A stretch of DNA of 64,000 nucleotides from Sequoia sempervirens (Eukaryota; Streptophyta; Pinopsida; Cupressales; Cupressaceae), in the NCBI GenBank assembly GCA_007258455.2, contig VDFB02115009.1, positions 22,666-86,665 of the forward strand, in the 5' to 3' direction. The notes under the pieces were generated by a model. It made no database searches, was not told the DNA's origin, and saw only the letters and a list, made by a program, of their open reading frames with translations. Below are positions 36,336 through 48,267 of this stretch, piece by piece. Positions within the stretch are counted from its first letter, which is position 1, and every line of letters starts with the position of its first letter. Both the position numbers and the translations under genes were made by a program.

Positions 36336-39300
36336 TGATGTCACTTTGTAGAGAAGCTTAATAGGTGTCTGGAGGTCCAATTTGATGAAGAAAGCATAAA
36401 AATTGACTAAGTTATGACTTTGAGGGATTTTGGTGTGTTATCAATTGTGGGATTTCAAATTTCTATTGAACATGCTTTGTAGATGTATGGTTTGCTTTAG
36501 AATTTTGCAAAAAATTATTACAAAACATTTAGTTTTCATCAAGTTCTAATTTTTTGGACCAGTAATAGAGGATTTTTTCTCATTCATGGAGATTTCTTTA
36601 CTGAACCAAATCCTTTGTATAGGTCAAATGATTTTAGCTAGTTTCAATAAATTTTGCTACACAATTGATATTGATGGTTTCTTCATCACTTGTGAAAACT
36701 TTCAAGTCATTTGGCTTGGGAGAATTCTTTGTCCATTCTCTTCTTTTAGAAGTTTCATGTCCAACATGAAGTTCGCAATTTATCCATGGTCATTTGAATT
36801 TTTATGGTTAACATAATCAAGTGAACCAAACATTTAAACGTTGACAAACCAATTTAGCTGAATAGTTTCACCATGGCATCTATTGATTTCAATCGGAAGA
36901 TGATGTCACCATGTCCAAGTTTCAGAGTTTTACCAACCAACTAAACCTAAAGTGGGATTTCACATTTGAACAAGTTGATTGCAAAATTCTTACTTGCAAC
37001 TATATCTACAAGCACTTGTGAATTTTTGACCTATTGTTGCACTTTAACATTTTGTAATGCATTGTTCATTGCAATGGCCAAGATTGAATTTGATTTTGTC
37101 TTCCAAGCCACCAATGGATATATAATGAAGATTAATATATGCATTTTTGGATCAATGGCAAGTTATAGAACAATAAAAAAGATCAAGAAACATTTTTGTT
37201 GTACTCTTGTATTAGTATTCTCCTACCAAATAGTAGAGATTCATTTCATTTCTAATCAAAATATCAATTTTATGTTGAATATATGGTTTTATTTAATTGG
37301 GTTGTTCAATGGAATTCCCCAATCTCAATTACATCAAGCGGTATTAGAGAAAGGTTGAGAGAGAGGTTTTGAGAATGAGGGTTTGTTGTGTTTGTGTCTA
37401 GAGAAGAAATCCTAGAATAATTTGATGTGGGTAGGTAAGAGGAAGAAAATACATGTAACTGCAAAGGGTTTGTGAAAAAGAGGATCAACACCATGGGTTG
37501 GTAATATGGCTATTATAAAAATTCTAAAAGGAATTACAACAAGGTTAGAAGTGATAGAGGTAGTGTGGAGAAGAGTACACACCAAAGATGCCAATGAAGT
37601 CAAAGAAAAAGTTGTGAGACAAGATGAAGCCAATGAAGCAAATGGAGGAGAAATAGACCAAGAATAAGAAAGATTCATGGGGGAAATATCTAAAATAAAA
37701 AAATTGAGAATAAACCATTAAAAAACATTTTTTTTTAAATCTTCATTTTAAAATCTAAGTCTTAATAATTAGTTGGTTAGTATTATAGATATTAATTTTT
37801 TATTTTTTTTAAAGTGGGATAATAATAGATTACATATATTGTTAGATTTGAGCCTGAAACAAGTCTCACATGGAGAACAAGTTTTGAATTGTCGGAAAAC
37901 AAGTTTCAATTGTCGTTAAATGGTAAATTAGTTGTCATTTAATGGTAAAAACTTCAAAATATCAAATGGAAGCCTCCAAAATCTCGATAGATAAATATTG
38001 ATTTTTCAATTGAATGGGAATTTGTATTGCTTTATGTTTTAAATTTGCATGCAAATATTTCAAAATCATTTTTAATCTAGATTTGTCTAAGCGAAAAAAA
38101 ATCTAGATCTTCTAAGTTTATTTCATTCCATTATTTAACGCTTATTATTAATTATTTAATCCGATCACATACAACTAGAATTTGCAACACATTACATCCA
38201 TATACACCCATGCACAAACATATACTCTCTAAAATATTAGCATACATATAATTTTCTATGGACGTAATTCTTGAACCTTCTTTAAGTGCAAGTGCTAGTT
38301 TTTAATTCTTTAGAAGATTATTATCTTAAATATTATTTAAAAATAACTAAAAATTATTTATACAATTGTATGAATTAATTTACATATAATTTTTTAACTA
38401 AATAAAATATAAATCAAAACAATATAATAGCTGAATTTTTTTACAAGATGAAAACAATTAACACAATATTATTATTATAAATATGTTTTTTACTAATTTT
38501 TTTCTAAGAGTTTAAAATAATGCAAAAATCTACTTGACTAAAATTGTTTAAAATAAAAATAAAAACAAATTATTCATCATAAAAAAATCAAACTTTACCA
38601 AAACCAAAAGAAACACAAGACATAAAAGATCAACTTACAAATGCTGACAAAAGATATTCGAGCTTACTTTTTAAAATCACTTTCAACAAATTCAATGTTC
38701 AAAATATAATATGAACAACTTTTAAATAATTGATTGGGCACCATAAAAAAGAATAGGTTATATAATGTGATTTGATTGGTAGTAAGCTTGCAAAGTGTGC
38801 CCAATCCAACTCATCATTGGACTAACAAAAAGTCATTTAATTTACCCCAAAAGATGTGTACTTGCTTTATTAGGAATTTTCAAATGTAGAAAGTCTTGAT
38901 GTTATTACTTCAGTTACCACATCTATTCTAGGGTGGCCGAGCACTTTATGCATTACTTTTAAAAATATACTTACAATTTTCTTTTAAATATACTATTGTA
39001 AATCAATGTCAACTGCATATGTTTCCCATGTGAGCAGGTTTTGAGATGATAGGATATGTCATGGAGGTCCACTAACTTGCAATTAGTGATATATTCATCG
39101 TGTATACAATTCACTATCAACAATTCATCGTCGTGGTATATTCACCACGTATACATTTTTCAATATTTAAGTGGTCAAAAGCACCCAAAAAAACATACAG
39201 AGATTTTGTTGAACACATAAAATGTATATGCGGTGAATACAATGAATGATTTGCTAGTAAAAGCATTGAATTATAAACAAGCAATTCTCATTTCATATAT

Positions 39301-41058
39301 AGCTTTTACTCTCTGAAATCAGAATGAACAAGAAAAAAGTAAATGCTGATTATAAGTGGCCACAAAAATTCATACCATGAATAGAAGCAAATCGTGAAAC
39401 TTCTTTTGGCATAAAGTACTGCTGTCTTGAAGTTGCAAGATCTGTTTTTTGATTTGTTAAAGTTGAAAAGTGAACTTCTTATTCTTTTTCAACAAGCTTT
39501 GTAGCTGGGAAAAAAAGATACAATTTTGAAAAAATATGTTTTGAAAGAGGGAAAAACGGATTTTACAGGACCCAAAACCACAAATTTTACAAACAAAAGA
39601 TAAGATCGTCAAAGACCCTATTAACAAAGAGGCTGTAAAGAAAACAACAAAATGACAAAGCCACAGCCACCAAAAAAGCCAGCAATTAAATTATTACGTA
39701 CTTCCAAACTAACAACAATACATTTTCAATTCAAATTATATAAAAAATAGAAGGTAAGTTTTAGAAAGTCACATAGACAGCTTGCAATGTAGAATCTTCT
39801 AGGTTAACAGTTGTAAAACTAAATAAAAAATTTATATATTTTAATCTCAACTACCAAAAAGTATATAATTATTTTTAAAAAAGTTAAAACCAATTTTTTT
39901 TACTGTTATCAAGAGAACCTAGTATATAATTACCTCTCAATCAAATCAATCTTTATTTAACCAGATAAAATCTCTATATAATCTCAACTAATATGATCTT
40001 AATCTCAACTACTAAAACAGTATATAATAAACTTTTAACCAAATCAATCTTTGCTAAGCTATATATAATCTCAGCTACCTTTCTTTGTTCAACTGTCAAA
40101 TTCCTTCACCTATAATGAATTTTTCTATATTTATTTGTATGGTACTCTTACACCTGAGCAATTCCAGACTCAGTCTCAGCTTAATACAATTAAAAAATAC
40201 AAAAATCTCTGCAAGAAGTTCTCACATCCATAAGCTGTACAAATATACTCCAGTGAAGTCATTTTCAGCTGAATATTAGGTGGCATCTCAAATAATTCAA
40301 CATTATGTTGTCATAGAAGTTTACAAGATATACTTGTAACATTATGTAAGGATCTGTATAAATTGTCAAAATCCACTTGCTTCTGCATGTGAGGAAAAGA
40401 AACAGTAAGGAACATGGGTTCTGATTCCTAGCTTTAATGCCATTCCATTAGGCTGTCAGATATAGCTTTAAATTAATGATAATTCCTGTGTATTCTTTCT
40501 CCACCATAGCATCTCATTAAATAATTTGAAAACGTGTATTCCTTGTCCACCATAGCATCTTACTTTTCTTTAAGACAAGAAAGCACCTAATTCTAGAAGA
40601 CAAGGATGTACTTCCTTTTATATACTACCAAATTCCCTCATCATAATTGAGATTTGAAAAGGATTTCTTCCCCACACTTCTAAAGCCTTTATCCCAATGT
40701 TCATGGTTTCTAACAAGTAATCTTTGGAAATATGAATACTAAAAATTATTAGTGTGTTAAATTTTTAAATTTTTTAGATTATGAGCAAATCTGTTTTATG
40801 AGTTATGAATAGGATAGAGATAGTTTTTTCAAATTATCTAAATCTCTTTTATATGAAATTAATGGAGTTTTTTTGCTTTCACTAGTAATTTATAGCACAA
40901 ATTAATGGAGTTTTTGCTTCTACAAGTAATTTACGGCACATGAATCATCATTTGGCAGCTTTTAAGCCACATTCTTCTTGCACACTACCTCACTGTCATT
41001 TTGTTGCATCTTTCCAACACTTTCTTGCTATAAACCAATTGCGACACAAGCACTAAGA
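36336..41058. other. AT-rich intergenic DNA, no gene seen
   Basis: No protein family, RNA gene or element end was recognised on either strand. Minor structure: a small foldback near 39,135-39,240 (TATTCACCACGTATACATTT against AAATGTATATGCGGTGAATA, with a related forward copy near 39,090), and a repeated CCACCATAGCATCT at about 40,502 and 40,549. The longest open frames (36,966-37,358) have no recognisable motif. Confidence 0.45.
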
Positions 41059-41202
41059 TAAATTGAATAGATTTCTGGATTGAAACTGCATGTGATTTTT
41101 TACATCAACGTTTTGGACCATGCTCCATGATCAATGCTTAACATCCAAAACGTTGATGTAAAAGATCACATGCAGTTTCAATCCAGAAATCTATGCAATT
41201 TA
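41059..41202. repeat. Near-perfect inverted repeat (59-bp arms, 26-bp loop)
   Basis: The left arm 41,059-41,117 pairs with 41,144-41,202 at about 57 of 59 positions around the loop 41,118-41,143. An RNA from either strand would fold into one long stem. Arm length and loop size are within the range of plant small-RNA precursors and small foldback elements. No flanking target duplication is visible. Confidence 0.9.
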
Positions 41203-41466
41203 ATCATAGACTGTGGAAACTTATGGTTTTTGATTAAGCATTAAAATATTCGTTCACCACACCTTTCATCATTCAATTGTCTTTAAGGGATTTGAACTAT
41301 AGTGTCCAACAAGAGAACCAAATAATGGGACCATTTACTACAATATATTTTATTTTATTTTATTTTAAGATAGGATCATGAGTACTATGAATATCTTAAA
41401 TACATCTATTTGGTTGATGAAAGATTACAAAATAAGTTAATGTTTGAACTTTTAGACTTTGGTATA

Positions 41467-42070
41467 TCAAACTTTACACTACTCCTTAATACTTATGAAA
41501 CACTTTTTTATTTTCATAACTTCTATTTAGAAATTTTAAATATTACTTCTAGCTAATCTTTATTTACTTCATACTTGACACATCTATTATTTTATTTATT
41601 TAAAAGTTAAGAATATTTTATTTTATTTATATGGTGAAAAACACTCATAAGACACTATTAAAATTATTTTATTATAGAAAAACACTTTATTAGCAATTTT
41701 ATCATTTCTTTAATTATTATTTTTACTATTTAATATTTTCTTTTGCACGTCTACATATATCTAAAATATCAAACTTTACACTACTCCTTAATACTCATGA
41801 AACACTTTTTTTATTTTCATAACTTCTATTTGAAAATTTTAAATATTACTTCTAGCTAATCTTTATGTACTTCATACATGACACATCTATTATTTTATTT
41901 ATTTAAAAGTTAAGAATATTTTATTTTATTTATATTGTGAAAAACACTCATAAGACACTATTAAAATTATTTTATTATAGAAAAACACTTTATTAGCAAT
42001 TTTTATCATTTCTTTAATTATTATTTTTACTATTTTATATTTCCTTTGTGTCTACATATATCTAAAATTT
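41467..42070. repeat. 302-bp tandem duplication
   Basis: TCAAACTTTACACTACTCCTTAATACT begins at 41,467 and again at 41,769, and the following ~300 bases repeat with few changes. It sits at the left edge of repeat copy C; copy B has only one version of this stretch, at 18,076. Confidence 0.85.
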
Positions 42071-43175
42071 TAGATACTATTTTATTTGTATTTAAATTTG
42101 AATAAATTGTTTATTACATATTTTTTATTTCTTTTATACATCTACCATTTTATTTAGTAAAGTGCATTACTTATTATAAGTAAATGAAAATAACCTTACA
42201 TGCAAATATTTGTAGAGTTATTAAACTTTTAAAATGTAGGTCATAAGTTTTATTTATTTTTTATTTTTAGTAACACGCTCATACCATTACATTCCACCTT
42301 ACTTCAAATTAAGTTTTAGCTATTTATGGAAAAAAATAGTTTATAAAAAATTATTTGGAATCAAAATAAAAGAGCACTATTCATCATAAAAAAAATTAAT
42401 CTTAATTGTTTTTAATCAAAATTAAATTAAAAAATCTTACTCACAATAATTTTATTTTTTATTTATTATAAATTTTAAAATTGTGATACAAAATTGAGTG
42501 AAATTAATTTACAAAAAATGTCAGTCACCAAAAATGTACTCTATTTAAATTACATTAGATTCAATTATTTAATAGTTTTATTCTATTTTATCACCAAAAT
42601 CGACATTTAACTATTAAATTATAATTTAAAAAATTTTAAAACAGAATAACATTACAAACACCAATTAAACTTTTACACACTAGTAATAATAAACATAGAC
42701 CAAAGACACTCCTAAATTGAAGAAACAAATTATATGGACAACCATACCAAAAAACAAAACAAACACAAAGGAAAGGTCGACCTACAAATTTTTTCTTTTT
42801 ATATTGAATCAAAGAAAATAATATTACAAGGAAAAGGAAATCAATAGGTTGCCAAGAAAAAAAAAAGAAAAAACATTACAAAAGTCCATTAAAACTTAGA
42901 AAAACATGAAATACAACATAATCAAATTTTAAACTTTATCATACATTGTTTGAAACATAGAATAGGTGATGCCCCCTCGAGAGATCCCCATCAAAAAAAA
43001 AATTTAAAAATGATTTTTGGGCTAGATCTCGAAAATGGCATGTTTAGAAAAGAAGAATGTGTGTTAAGGGCAAGAAGAATGAAAAATAAAATGTGCTAGG
43101 TCTAAAAATATACAGGATTGGAAGAATTAGGGTTTTTTACTACATGTCTTTTGAAAAAAATAAGGTTTAGAGGCC

Positions 43176-43183
43176 TATAAATA
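43176..43183 (+). promoter_or_regulatory. TATA box candidate in copy C
   Basis: TATAAATA in GGCCTATAAATATGCC; one base of the flanking palindrome has changed relative to A and B. Confidence 0.4.
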
Positions 43184-43470
43184 TGCCTTGGGGGCTAAAG
43201 CTGTCATTTTCACCTTTGCATTTGAGAGAAGAGGACATCAAGTAAAGGAGTGATGGTGGTGATTCCTTGGCATTTGTATTGTGTGGAGCGAGTTCAGGAG
43301 TACCAATGACTAGAGGATGTAGGAGAGTTGGTATTTGTCTAAACCTAGGGTTTTTGGGATAGTTAGGGGGTAATAAATACATGTAAATTAGGCTAGGAAG
43401 TGGGAAAAAGCAGAGGCATAGTTTTATGAAATGGTTCTTACATGTACGATTGTGACACTTTTTTGTATAG

Positions 43471-44387
43471 GGGTGATCCCACAATAGTGGTTTACAAATT
43501 TTGGCCAAACTAGACATTGAAAGTATTATTTTTAACTAGAGTCTCATCACATTTTGTCTGTAGATTTTAAAAATATTTTTTTCAAAGTTTTTGGAATTGG
43601 ATTGCACTTCTTTTTCTATCTCCCACGAAAACTGGTTTTTTTCACAAAACAACATTTTTAAAAGTGACGCACACCGTATAACGCATAACTTTTTTTTTCA
43701 TGAAGGATGAAATTCTAATTCTTTCAAATTTAGATTTGTAACTCTGATATCTAGTGCTTCCACTTGGTTATATTTTTTTTATTGAATATTTTTTCTTTAA
43801 TCAAGTTTCCTAGTCAAACCAATTACAATTCAGACATAACGCGACCGTATAATGTGTAACTTTTTGTATATATCAAAATTCAGTTTTTTTTGTTGGATCA
43901 AGGACTTCATTATCTGGTGCACTCATATTTTTCAAATTTTTTTTGATAATCTGCTATTTTCCACACGTGCAGAATAGAGACCTTCATTTTTGATGAAAAA
44001 CCTATGTTTAATAAAACTAAAAAACAAATACATAATAAAACCAAAACATATTTAAATTATATTTTTTGGATAGCTTGTTCCAAGGACTACCTAATTCCAG
44101 TTGGGTTTGTGAAGATTCCTCCATTGTCATCCTCAACCCGAGCTCCGAAGTGCCAAAATTTAGGATTTTTTGTGTCTTAAGGGGGGATGAGGGATAAGGG
44201 GGGTTCACTCAAACCCCTTTCTAATGCATTTTTTTGTTTTCTTTTGGTGGTCAAGCGAACCCCTTATGGGTTCAGTCAAACCAGTATGTTCATACAAACC
44301 CCCAAAATCACATTTTTTGCCTTGGGGTCATTTTTTGTGAGTTTTCCTTCCTCACTTGAATTGTAAACCACTATTGTGGCTTCACCC
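43471..44387. mobile_element. Non-autonomous TIR DNA transposon (917 bp)
   Basis: The left end is GGGTGATCCCACAATAGTGG; the right end, reverse-complemented, is GGGTGAAGCCACAATAGTGG. Both continue TTTACAA, giving 27-bp inverted repeats with two mismatches. ATAG stands on both sides (43,467-43,470 and 44,388-44,391). Copies A (around 13,175) and B (around 20,465) have the uninterrupted site (CATATAC/CATATAG then AATTGTGC), which proves insertion. No transposase frame was found inside. The 4-bp duplication and the GGGTGA end do not settle the superfamily. Confidence 0.9.
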
Positions 44388-46049
44388 ATAGAATTGTGCT
44401 TGCACCTAAAACAACACTTGTGGAGTGAAATGACGCCCATGCTTGATCAATCAGTGCTTCCAAGGAAATGTGTGTGCGCTCAAGATGGCACTTGTGAGCT
44501 AGGAAAAGGTGCCAGTAGTGGCTATTATTGCACTTATGCCAGAATGACACTTGCATTCTACAATTACGTGCCTCTAGGATGGGTAAGTATGCACTTGTGC
44601 CAAAAGTGGTGTTTGCATAGGTTAGGTTCATGCTAGCATTGGATAACTTCTCACTTGTGCCAAAGTTGTTCTTGTGCTTTGTAAGTGCATGCTTGTGTGG
44701 GTCAAGGACATGTTAGTGCTAAAGTGGTGCTTATGCAAGGTAGGGATGTGTCTATGCCAAAAATAATGCTTGTACCAGACAAAAGTGCATTTTACAAAAA
44801 AATATAAGTATGTGAGAGTTTCGATGAATTAAAAGGGATTTATTTTATTTTTGAGGATTGAAATTAGTTGGCGATATGATGCAAGAGGAGTTGGGTACTA
44901 TTCAATTGTGTGAGAGGTGACTTTGGGTGATGACCTAGTTCCAGTACTGAGTTAAAAAGTTGGATGATCTAGGTATGAAGCCTCTTGCAAAGCTCCAAAT
45001 GAACAACCCGCACACATGAAAATAGTTTAAAAAATTAGGGTTGTTTTGGGGCTTTCCTTAGTCATGTCCCCATTTTGGTGTTTCCACCTCCACAAATAGT
45101 CAGAGAGACAACAAGATAGAGAAATAGACAATAGACAATATGGAATGAAAAGATAGAGAAATAAAACATGCAAGATATCAATAGGATACTTAAATAAGAA
45201 TGATGATGCCAATAAAAGTAGAGTGTTACCCTCCCACCAACGAGATTGAGAAGTCGAGAGAGGGTGCAATGCCTTAAGAGAGCTTGAGAAAAAGATGTAG
45301 AGCCATGAATGTGTAGGGAACTTGAACAACAATGGTGTAGAAGTGGTGTAGGAGAACAAGAATGCAAGAGTGAAAAGTGTAGAATGAGAGAATGAAGTTG
45401 TAAGAATGAAGTTAAATGAGAGAATGAATGAATTAGATGGAAGAAGGAAAGTTTGAATGAAGAATTGCATGCAAGAGGGTCATTTTCAAGTCACCTACGA
45501 CTATAGATGCATTACACTTCACGGGTAGGTGGAAGTGTAATGTCCCAATAGCCATAGGATCAAGAATATTGTCAAGACGTTTGTGCGACGCATAGACATC
45601 TATGCGTTGTGAAAGCGTCCCCAACAAAATTCCTTCAACAACCAAAAGTGATAGTCTCAAGGACAAAAATGAAGGTGAGAAAGAAGGGGATTCGTATTAT
45701 CATCTTTATTAGGCCAACGTGAAGGTTATGTAATGTGAAATTTCATTGGAGGTGCAATTTTGTGACATTACAAAGAGATTACATTTGTATATGGGTACCT
45801 AACATGGCCTAGTAGTAGACACCCATCTTTGCATCTTTGCATAATTTTATTTTTTTTACTTCTCACTAATTTGCACCTAAGGGGGGTGTTGGCATGAATA
45901 GGGTTTTTCCTATCTAATTTACCCTTTGTAATGTGAACAAGGTGTTTTATCTAACTAGTTTCTAGTTAGGACCTTTTCATACATGTTTACTTATTTTTTT
46001 TAACTAAAAGAGGGATAAAAAATTATTCAATGCAAAAAGAGCAATGCAA

Positions 46050-47036
46050 AGCAAGGGAATTACACATCCCTATCAATCTCCACTAATTGGTCCAACTTTT
46101 GTGATAGATCCAAGCGTAATTGGCCCCTTTCCACAATATTCCAATCATGCAAATGATCTGAAGCCCATTTAGCCAATCAATTCACAACCCCATTCCATTC
46201 TCGAGGAATATGACAGAAAGAAACAAAATCCAAGGAAGCACATAGATGAAGAATCTATTTTAGAATAAAAATCAAATTCCAGCTGACATCCTCTAACTGT
46301 TGCCTTTGTAGCAAAGTCACTATCATATAAGAATCAAATTCACAAATGATTTGTCTCCACCCAAGAGCACAACCATGCTCCACAACACATAAAATGGAAA
46401 AAGCCCCCACCGCATTGTTAGTATACCAACCCTTATAAACAAAAAAGATAAACTCAATAGTCCTAGAACTAGTTCACCCAACACCTCCAATACCAACATG
46501 GCCAGGATTTCCATGAGAACAAACATCTGTGTTGATTCTCAACACACCCTAAGGAGGAGGACACCAACGCCCCTCCCTATTTATCTTCAGAAGAGGATTC
46601 CAACATCTATTTCTCATGATCTGACCAACAATCTAAGTAGCCTCCCTCTAAAGAGGAAGATTGAGACAAGTGCAACAAGAAACCTCTTCTAGATCGACAC
46701 CCTCAGTAAGTCACACTTAGCCGAAATAGTTTCTCCCAAAGAATGAAGAATCTTCCACCACAAATGTTGGACAACCAGTTTCACATCTTGGAAAATCATG
46801 CAATTCTTATCTATCCAAATATACTAAATAATAAAAGTCAATCCCAGAGCCCAAGTAACTTGAAGAAAATGGGTCTTAATAGGGGCCTTCCCCCACCGGG
46901 AAAAAAAACTCCGCCAAAGAGGAGACATGCCAGCAAGCCTGGTTCCACATAGACCACCAAAGGTGCCAAAGCTTCCTAGAAAAAGAACATTGGAAGAAGA
47001 GATGAGAGACACTTTCTTCACAAAACACACATCAAG
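46050..47036 (-). pseudogene. LINE ORF2, C-terminal part with RNase H
   Basis: Minus-strand reading gives a Trp-rich region (LWRSFFSRWGKAPIKTHFLQ, 46,930-46,865) like that between RT and RNase H in plant LINEs. RNase H follows: INTDVCSHGNPGHVGIGGVG near 46,535-46,475, with the first catalytic Asp in INTD. Then come VEHGCALGWRQIICEFDS (about 46,385-46,330) and HIPREWNGVVN near 46,210-46,175. TGA and TAG codons break it (for example after GIGGVG). It joins the rest of ORF2 at 53,804 once the copia element is removed. Confidence 0.85.
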
Positions 47037-48212
47037 TGTTGGATGTTGTGGTTGTGTTTCTGATATGTGGTTGTCATTGATGTCAACACTATTAGAATTG
47101 TTGCAATGAAAGTTTTATATGTCGATGAAATTGAAAAAATTAAAAGGAAGAGTTGCAGGTTGCCAGTGGAATAGTGAAGGTCATGAAGGTGTTTTGCTCT
47201 ATACATTGAATATTAGTTGTTGTGTTCTAGAGGGTTTATTTCTAAGAGTATCTAGTTCATCTTCCAGAAGTTTCAGAGGTCCATGTGAATATTTGATTGT
47301 TCTATGAATAGTTATGTTCTGACAATATTTTTGTGGTTTCTAATTGAAGTTTATATGATTCTGGTAATTTTTTTGCTGCAGATGCTAGAACTCTATTAGT
47401 TCTTGTTGCTTGTGGATTCTTCTAGATCATTCTCTATATTTTTTGTACATCTACATTGATCGGTGTGCTCGTGGTCAAAGATTTTTCTTGTGAGTGTTTG
47501 GGTTGTCATGGTCTTGGCCAACATGATGGTTGTAACATGTTGCAGATCCTTGAAGATTAAAATTTGAATTTTTGGTGCACTCAAGGATATTGTTTTGGGT
47601 TGCATCATAATATTAGCTGACAGTGTATGATTCGCATTAAAAATTTATTTGTAAATTTGGACCGACATTGTAAACTTTTTTTATACTTTTGGTCAACGAA
47701 GTTGTTGATGTAATTTCATTTTGCAGATATATAAGAGTGTTTGCTTGAGTGAAGTTAGTGTGTGTGTGGTGTGAAGGAAATTCAGAGAAAGAGAAAGTGT
47801 GCGAACATTGATTTATTCATTTGATTATAGAGCAAAGTGTGAAGAAGGTTTTATGTGCTTAACTAGAATTGTAATTAGGCTTGTGTAGTAGTTGTTTTCT
47901 TAGTTCATACCCTACGGATCTAATCTGTATTTCTCTTCATTGGGTAGTGAGCCCTCTTGTATTTGAGCAATGAGCTCTAGGCAATGTACCTGAATGCATG
48001 TGCATTCCCATTATTTTTCATTATACTTAGCAAGGTATAATAGTGTGGACTAAGTTAAAAATTTCGGTGTTCTATGTGCTTCTGATGTGTTGATTGTTCA
48101 TGGTTTATTGTTCATTCATCAAATCTAAGATTAAGTTAAGTTTGAAAATTTTGTATATTTTGTGACAATTGATTCACCCCCCTCTCAGTTTTTTTTCCTT
48201 GTTTTTCCAACA
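47037..48212 (+). repeat. 5' LTR of copia element at 47-54 kb
   Basis: 1,176 bp with TGTTGG/CCAACA terminal inverted repeats. Confidence 0.95.
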
Positions 48213-48214
48213 AT

Positions 48215-48225
48215 TGGTATTAGAG
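48215..48225 (+). promoter_or_regulatory. Primer-binding site, tRNA-Met type (changed)
   Basis: TGGTATTAGAG three bases after the LTR; it differs by one transition from the standard TGGTATCAGAG. Confidence 0.8.
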
Positions 48226-48267
48226 AAGGTTCCTCTAAAGAAGTTTAAAAGCTTGAGGTGATCTGAG

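Larger units (their letters stand above)
41566..45990. repeat. Long repeat unit, copy C (left part)
   Basis: 41,566-43,020 matches the AT-rich start of copy B and 43,034-45,990 matches A/B from the TATA region on. It is interrupted by a 917-bp TIR element (43,471-44,387) and cut at 45,990 by a LINE. The matching sequence resumes at 58,841. Confidence 0.85.

Noticed and set aside
36966..37358. A 130-codon open frame
   Set aside because: No recognisable motif, low-complexity hydrophobic composition and no conserved context; likely chance in AT-rich DNA.
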